From NCBI GenBank assembly GCA_964016985.1, contig OZ024821.1, forward strand, positions 16,851,211 to 16,915,210: a stretch of 64,000 nt of DNA, read 5' to 3'. Below, piece after piece: positions 58,747 to 64,000 of this stretch. The notes beneath the pieces are model-generated. The model searched no databases and was not told where the DNA came from. It saw nothing but the letters and a program-made list of their open reading frames with translations. Both the position numbers and the translations under genes were made by a program. Source of the DNA: Anodontia alba (lineage: Eukaryota > Mollusca > Bivalvia > Lucinida > Lucinidae). Each line of letters starts with the position of its first letter. Within the stretch, counting starts at the first letter, position 1.

Positions 58747-59193
58747 CTTCTTCTTTATTAAATACAGTTTAAAACAGTTGACCCTTTCAAACAATACAAT
58801 CGATTCAGTGAAACGTTTCTGATTCACTCGCTGTGTTGGTGCTACTGCCCTCTTCAGCTGTGTTAGTGCCGCTGTCGTCAGAGCCCGTCATATGCACGTA
58901 GATCACAAAACGTTCACCTCGAGATCTGCCGCTTTCATCTGATCCGTCATCTCCATATGGTCGCAGACCTTGAGTCGCAGGCTCGTCTCAGTTGTCCACT
59001 CTAAACTACGCAAAGGCTTTTTTAGTTATTTTTACCATGCCATTGAATCTTATGATGCTGTTGATGATGATGATGATGGTGATGATGATAGTGATGCGGA
59101 GGAGGAGGAGTTCAGGTTTAACAACGCGTCAGTCCATGAGGGTCATTCGCATCAAAATGGTATATTTACTTTGTGTGGTATTGAACATGTTAA

Positions 59194-59479
59194 CATTACG
59201 AAAACACGCCTATTCAAATATATTGAAAACTTTACAACCAAAAAAAAAAAAAGGAAAATTTTCAGATAAAAAATTCTGATATTTTTCATATTTCTGCTCA
59301 AAACATAGATTGAGGGTACTCGTTAGAACCGCCTCGCCGAGGCGGTTCTAACGGGTACCCACAATCTTTGTTTTTGAGCAGAAATAAGAAAAATAATGTA
59401 TACCCCTGTAAACCCCAGTTTTACTATATAAAAGTGGGGTTGACGGGGGTCAAAATTATATAGGCGTGTTTTCGTAATG
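59194..59479 (-). mobile_element. Family A hairpin element, copy 25
   Basis: Reverse copy, CATTACGAAAACACGCC to GGCGTGTTTTCGTAATG, so both ends are the T variant. Axis base C, arms intact apart from small foot changes. Confidence 0.92.
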
Positions 59480-59884
59480 AAGATAAGTCATATCATTTAA
59501 TCAGAAACAGCAAAATACATGTAGTGGTTTAAGAGCAAAATCAACTTCGAGTTAAAAAATTCTTAATATTATTAAGCTTGTTTAGGGACCTATTGGAGGT
59601 TTGCAGTTTCCTACGTACAATAAACTGTCCCTTTAGCAGCCACTCAAACTTCCGTTTGGTCTTTAAAGACAAGTTGCTGCTTTATGCAGGATAAGAATAG
59701 TGCAGAACTTTCTGTATTATTTTCAGTCTGTATTAAGCAGCTAACTGCCTCACAGAATCCAAAGCTTGTTAAAGAACGTCTGTAAATAGATCGGTTTTAC
59801 TAAGAAGAAAGCTATCTATAAATGTATATCGATTACTGGCCGAGACACAAACTTCATTTCGCATAAAAGGACAATTTTACAACT

Positions 59885-59950
59885 TTTGTCCTCTTCTGCT
59901 GAGGGTCGAACCCACGGCCCTTTGATTGAAAATTTAGCGTTCGGGTAACT
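59885..59950 (-). repeat. tRNA-like fragment, B-box side
   Basis: The minus strand reads CAAAGGGCCGTGGGTTCGAC then CCTCAGCAG. GGGTTCGACCC is a strong B-box match. The A-box side (GTTACCCGAACGC) is not convincing. Probably the head of a SINE. Confidence 0.35.
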
Positions 59951-60156
59951 GTTAGTAAATACATTCATATCTATTAGTTTACCACAAACCGATGATTACC
60001 GGATCGAGATCATGGAATATGCTTATGTCTCAATTTCATGTTTCCATACTTTTTTGTCATAATGTAGAATCTACATATTCTTATTTTCATTACATATTTA
60101 GGGGGCATGTGCCGTACAAATTACATTAACCTATCAATGCAATGTCCATATTTTGC

Positions 60157-60369
60157 CATAGCTCCAGAGATAGGGGCTAGCTACATTTTTTTCTTATTTC
60201 TCCACGAAAACATATGTTATGGGTACTAATAAGAAGCGCATGTGGGTACTCAATAGAAGTGCATCGAAGATGCGATTCTAATGAGTACTCACATCGTATT
60301 TTTTTGTGGATAAATAGAATTATAATTTCAGTATTTTTCAGTTGAAAAATAAAAACGCCTTGAGCTATG
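60157..60369. mobile_element. Family B hairpin element, copy 4
   Basis: CATAGCTCCAGAGATAGGGG and ACGCCTTGAGCTATG ends. The hairpin has a duplicated left arm block (GTGGGTACT twice) and ATTCTAATGAGTACTCACAT on the right. Confidence 0.75.
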
Positions 60370-60649
60370 ATTTGTTAAGGCCTGCCCGTTCTAAGTCTCC
60401 TTATTTTGAGGTGTATATCTCAATGGCAGAGTATTGACCCAGAAAATTCTGGTACATTTTTTGTAAAGCAACGGTGTTTCAATACAACAGCAATGTACTG
60501 ATGGCAGTTCGCAATACCCAGATAGTTTTGTTTGGAATATACCTCGCGAACACGATTTTGCGCGCAATGGAAATATGAAAATGAAAACAACCTGTTACAT
60601 ATAAATCGCTTTTGAAATAGGTATAATAGATATAAAATGGCGATTGTTA

Positions 60650-60757
60650 CCCACTAAGCATTCTACATAAATCTACAGCGGGCCGTTAGCGGCCCGTCAG
60701 GGTAGCTGACGGGCCGCTAACGGCCCGCTGTAGATTTATGTAGAATGCTAGCTGGGT
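60650..60757. mobile_element. Family D palindrome, copy 3
   Basis: ACCCACTAAGCATTCTAC to GTAGAATGCTAGCTGGGT. The inner arms read GGGCCGTTAGCGGCCCGTCA and are matched on the other side by TGACGGGCCGCTAACGGCCC. Confidence 0.9.
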
Positions 60758-60761
60758 ATTG

Positions 60762-60880
60762 TTGCAATGTTTATAAACAGTGGGATAATGATAGATTAGG
60801 ATTTCAATGCGGCTTTTCCAACCTATTCGATCGATTTGTTCAGATATATAAGTATATTCGTAAAATACCTTTACATCATG
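60762..60880. repeat. Family N repeat, copy 2
   Basis: ATTGTTGCAATGTTTATAAA, GATTAGGATTTCAATGCGGC and TTCGATCGATTTGTTCAGAT. It directly follows family D copy 3. See 56865. Confidence 0.7.
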
Positions 60881-61202
60881 TTTCGCGTGATAGTTTCTGT
60901 GGTATTGAGGTGAGTAAACCAAAAAAAAAAGTGTACTGAGGTAGAAAGCCACATAGTGATTTGATGTGCTTTATACAGGTTTATCAATACAAACCGAACA
61001 TATGGAGCTGTTACGCCGATTGTGCTAAAAATAGATACATGTTTATCAAAATATTTACATTATCGCTGGCCGGAGTATAAAGATCGTGAAATATTAAATC
61101 AAATGCAGTCAATATTCGACATGTTTGCTGTTGTCATTTACCACTGAAATTTATGGTGTACTAAAGGGGTCGAAAGCAACGATATTACTGCACTGTTTAA
61201 TT

Positions 61203-61695
61203 TTAACCCATTTATGCCTGGTGAACTCTTCTACCTTAACTCTTTGAACCAGTCTATTTCCCATAAAAGGGGCATCTAGTTAGTTTTTGGACGTTTTTTT
61301 TTTTTTACTCTGTCCTTTAAAATAGCGATGTCCAGGTGGGCGTCTGGCGGGCGTCGAGCGTCGTCCGAGGCTTACATGTACCTTTTGACTAACCTTTTTT
61401 CAAAGTTGTATGTTACCCTTGTTTCTTTAGTGGATTGCTTTCATATTCGGTAGGGATGAAGAGGAAGATCAGTAGGTGTGTCACATGCAAGAAAGACAAC
61501 TCTTCGTTGACCTTTTGAAAAACCCGTTCATAATGGCGTTTTTCTTGTTAGTATTACTATGTTTTTATAGAAATCCCTGTATTTAATGCAAACACTGTAG
61601 ACACTGATCAGACGGCCGCGTTCTGCAGCGTCTGATCTGGGTCTACAATGATAGCCAATATCTCTTTTATGGAACGCTAGGCTTAAATGGGTTAA
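61203..61695. mobile_element. Family G element, copy 6, with an internal insert
   Basis: TTAACCCATTTATGCCTGGT and GCTTAAATGGGTTAA ends. The core GTAGACACTGATCAGACGGC pairs with GCGTCTGATCTGGGTC at 61595-61650. About 200 bp (61330-61540, GGGCGTCTGGCGGGCGTCGA onward) are extra compared with other copies. Confidence 0.7.
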
Positions 61696-61742
61696 CAGTG
61701 GTGCACAACTATCTTTATAAGTTAAGCGCTAAGTCTTATGAT

Positions 61743-61850
61743 CCCAGATAGCATTCTTTATAAATCTATAGCGGGCCTTTATCGGCCCGTCAGCTACCCT
61801 GACGGGCCGATAACGGCCCGCTATAGATTTATAAAGAATGCTTATTGGGA
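61743..61850. mobile_element. Family D palindrome, copy 4
   Basis: CCCAGATAGCATTCTTTATA to ATAAAGAATGCTTATTGGGA. The inner arms GGGCCTTTATCGGCCCGTCA and TGACGGGCCGATAACGGCCC. The outer stem reads TTTATAAATCTATA where other copies have CTACRTAAATCTA, changed on both sides. Confidence 0.9.
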
Positions 61851-61927
61851 TAGTGCTGTGCAATGGTAAGGGATACAATGAAATTGATCACCGTATTTGC
61901 CTTTTCTGCTATCAATATTTTTTTCTC

Positions 61928-62044
<117 letters not shown>

Positions 62045-62084
62045 TTGCCACTGGGTTAAAAAATCCGATATATTCATTTTTGTG

Positions 62085-62290
62085 TCGTTGCTATGTACAT
62101 GTATAAAAAAATGGCTGCAAAACATGCAAATTTCGATAGATTACATGTAGGTATTTTGGATGCAGGTTTTACACATATTCCACTTGTTCAAAAGTTCTCA
62201 CATTTTCACAAAATTGTTGTGGAACATCAGTTATTTAAAATCAGTGAGGTAAAGCAAAAGCTATGTTTTATTTATTAATTTATTTATTTA
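62085..62290. repeat. Family J interspersed repeat, copy 3
   Basis: AAAATGGCTGCAAAACATGC, GCAGGTTTTACACATATTCC and ACTTGTTCAAA in the same order as copies at 21340 and 42235. Confidence 0.55.
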
Positions 62291-62364
62291 TTTCATCTAA
62301 AATCCAGTTTACTATAGAAATTACATCGGTCAGAAATGACAAATGTGTCTTGATAAAATATTGT

Positions 62365-62367
<3 letters not shown>

Positions 62368-62399
<32 letters not shown>
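62368..62399. repeat. Poly-T tract
   Basis: About 32 T. Confidence 0.95.
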
Positions 62400-62547
62400 C
62401 ATTTAAAACAAACACCGCATAAGTGATGTAGAAAGGACAATTAGTATTTAGGCACCTTAACCCCTTACTATACATTGTACTTTTCCTAAAATTTAAACAA
62501 GACCAAATTTTTTTTTTTTACCTGTTAACGTGGCTTAAATTGAAAAA

Positions 62548-62645
62548 AAATGTGTAAACCCTGATCAGACGCCGCGTTTTGCAGCATCTGATGTAGGTCT
62601 ACACTGTATGTGCAGGCCTGTCTCTCGACATATTCAGGGTAAATG
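62548..62645. repeat. Family G core fragment
   Basis: GTAAACCCTGATCAGACGCC and GCATCTGATGTAGGTCTACA pair. The outer ends are diverged. Confidence 0.5.
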
Positions 62646-62849
62646 GGATACATGTATATCAGCCTGTCTGGTCACTGAGAACAAATTTAAGACTGGATTT
62701 ATCATATGTACTTTTTCTTAATTAATTTTTGTTTCAGGTTTAGAAAACATTGAGATCAGATAGAACATAGAGCATGCGGTTATAGTCACGCCACATAAAC
62801 AAACGCTATGCAAAGAAAAGGAGAAGAAAACGTTCAGTCAAGTTTGTAT

Positions 62850-62850
62850 A

Positions 62851-62925
<75 letters not shown>

Positions 62926-62937
62926 CTCTCTCTCTAT
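62850..62937. repeat. (CT)n(CA)n(CT)n compound microsatellite
   Basis: About 7 CT, 29 CA, 7 CT. Confidence 0.95.
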
Positions 62938-63328
62938 CTGGTTAGGTTGCAACAGAAGCAGCTTGCCATTTCCTTGCTTGTTTTCTATTAAAGTGGCTTA
63001 GGTCCTTTCATCTGTATTTTACAGAATGTAACAGAACACAAAAGAAAGCGAAAGCCCAACTCATAAAACTCAAAAGTCAAAACATGTGTAACATATTTAC
63101 GATCTATACAGATTGTCTATATGAGTAAAACGATGTTGATGGGTTAAACATGCTTAGATGACTTAAAGATTGACAATAGGTCGTAAACATTTTAGAAGCG
63201 TTTACAGTTAATTCTTCACCAGATTTATTCTTCAAAATATTAAAATCCATTAGTGACTGAAAAAACTATAATGTATTAAAAAACACCAAGTATTCATTTT
63301 TGTTTATATTTGGTCTCATTCAAAAAAG

Positions 63329-63369
63329 GTAAGAGAAAAGTCCAGGGAGTGCCACAATCACAAACCGCA
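63329..63369 (-). mobile_element. Very short 3' end of the reverse-transcriptase element
   Basis: AGAGAAAAGTCCAGGGAGTG then CCACAATCACAAACCGCA, as at 3345-3382. The match stops at 63369. A 5'-truncated copy of about 41 bp. Confidence 0.6.
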
Positions 63370-63449
63370 TTGTTTAATATACTGGGTTTCATTCAAAACC
63401 ATTCTTGCAGTTTGAAGGTATTTGACGACTGTTCAAACATGTAACTGTA

Positions 63450-63598
63450 TCACATGAACTGACACTTACAAGTAAAGTTTCTTCCCAGAGACACCTTTTA
63501 CGGATTGGAATGCACTACCTGCATCTGTTATATCCTCTGCTGAAAGTCCTGAGGACCCTGTCGCTAGATTCACATCACTTGTGAGCTCTAGAGACTAG
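63450..63598 (+). pseudogene. C-terminal fragment of a LINE polymerase
   Basis: Reads TDTYK, stop, SFFPETPFTDWNALPASVIS, then AESPEDPVARFTSLVSSRD and a TAG at 63596. The pattern K.SFFPRT...WN.LP..V followed by an F..L ending is the usual C-terminus of CR1- and Jockey-like reverse transcriptases. An in-frame stop replaces the usual aromatic residue before SFF. No upstream palm motifs are seen. Confidence 0.7.
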
Positions 63599-63768
63599 TT
63601 TTTGCAATCGTTGGTCCTGGTGAGTGAATGTCTGTTGTCTATCACAAGTAAAATATCCTTACTCTGATACAGACTTTCTTCTTACAGTGGCAGCTTTATC
63701 CCTTTGCAGATATTTTGAAACACTTCCACTGAGCGAGTGGCTTTAAGTAACCATTATATGATAGACGG

Positions 63769-63868
63769 TTTGTACAATCTGCAAACAGACGTGGGTTGAG
63801 AAATGTAAAAAATGCTTGTTTGTACATTCTGCAAACAGACGTGGGTTGAGAAATGTAAAAAAATGCTT

Positions 63869-63869
<1 letters not shown>
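63769..63869 (+). repeat. Tandem duplication of a 51-bp unit
   Basis: GTTTGTACAATCTGCAAACA then GACGTGGGTTGAGAAATG, followed by poly-A and TGCTT, occurs twice in a row with one substitution and one extra A. Confidence 0.9.

Positions 63870-63871
<2 letters not shown>

Positions 63872-63935
<64 letters not shown>
63872..63935. repeat. (CA)n(TA)n compound microsatellite
   Basis: About 17 CA then 14 TA. Confidence 0.95.
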
Positions 63936-63938
<3 letters not shown>

Positions 63939-64000
63939 TCCAGATCAGAATCAGATCATGTTAGTCAGCCTAGTCTTGCGTTTGAAGTGAGATCCAGATG

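Overview
This is repeat-dense animal nuclear DNA, most likely from a bivalve mollusc. The reasons are AT-rich sequence, short coding exons bounded by GT-AG splice sites with introns of 0.5 to 5.4 kb, tRNA-derived SINEs, LINE remnants, many CA, TA and GT microsatellites, and a very large number of palindromic non-autonomous DNA elements. The bivalve assignment is an inference from the general look of the repeats and is not proven by any one feature.

Two head-to-tail genes of the stomatin (SPFH/band 7) family are present on the plus strand. Gene A enters from the left edge and only its last two coding exons are in the window (1083-1138 and 4609-4894). Gene B is complete: eight coding exons from 20549 to 43714 join without any frame conflict into a 287-residue protein with the membrane hairpin, SPFH domain and C-terminal oligomerisation segment of stomatin. 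The two genes share an intron position and phase just before the conserved IKDVRLPVQ segment. Gene B has one more intron (41054-43498) that gene A lacks. Nothing else in the window can be called as an intact gene. A cysteine-rich open stretch (44171-44418) is the only other candidate worth testing.

The rest is mobile DNA. The dominant element, called family A here, is about 275 bp with CATYACGAAAACAYGCC inverted ends and an almost perfect central hairpin. I count 25 copies, 13 of them between 11.3 and 20.0 kb and 7 inside the introns of gene B. Related central hairpins sit inside elements with different ends (family B, family O), and a second kind of central hairpin is shared by other end types (families G, C and a CCCTAAGTAT-ended element). 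This suggests that hairpin cores and termini are exchanged as modules. Further families are D (about 110 bp, nearly all palindrome), E (CCCAGCRGGCAC ends), H (GATCAGCCTGCGCATCCGCGCAG core), a 1.4 kb element with inverted ends and nested palindromes (38338-39767), a tRNA-derived SINE (F), a second SINE-like retroposon with clear target duplications (two copies), and three degraded reverse-transcriptase elements.

Layout: 1-4.9 kb, 3' end of gene A; 4.9-20.5 kb, intergenic and packed with family A; 20.5-43.7 kb, gene B with element-filled introns; 43.7-64 kb, intergenic with LINE and other retroelement remnants, microsatellites, a 21-bp-type tandem repeat, and an inverted pair of tRNA-like segments. 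All coordinates were read by eye. Element edges may be off by a few bases, and family labels A to O are local names, not database names.
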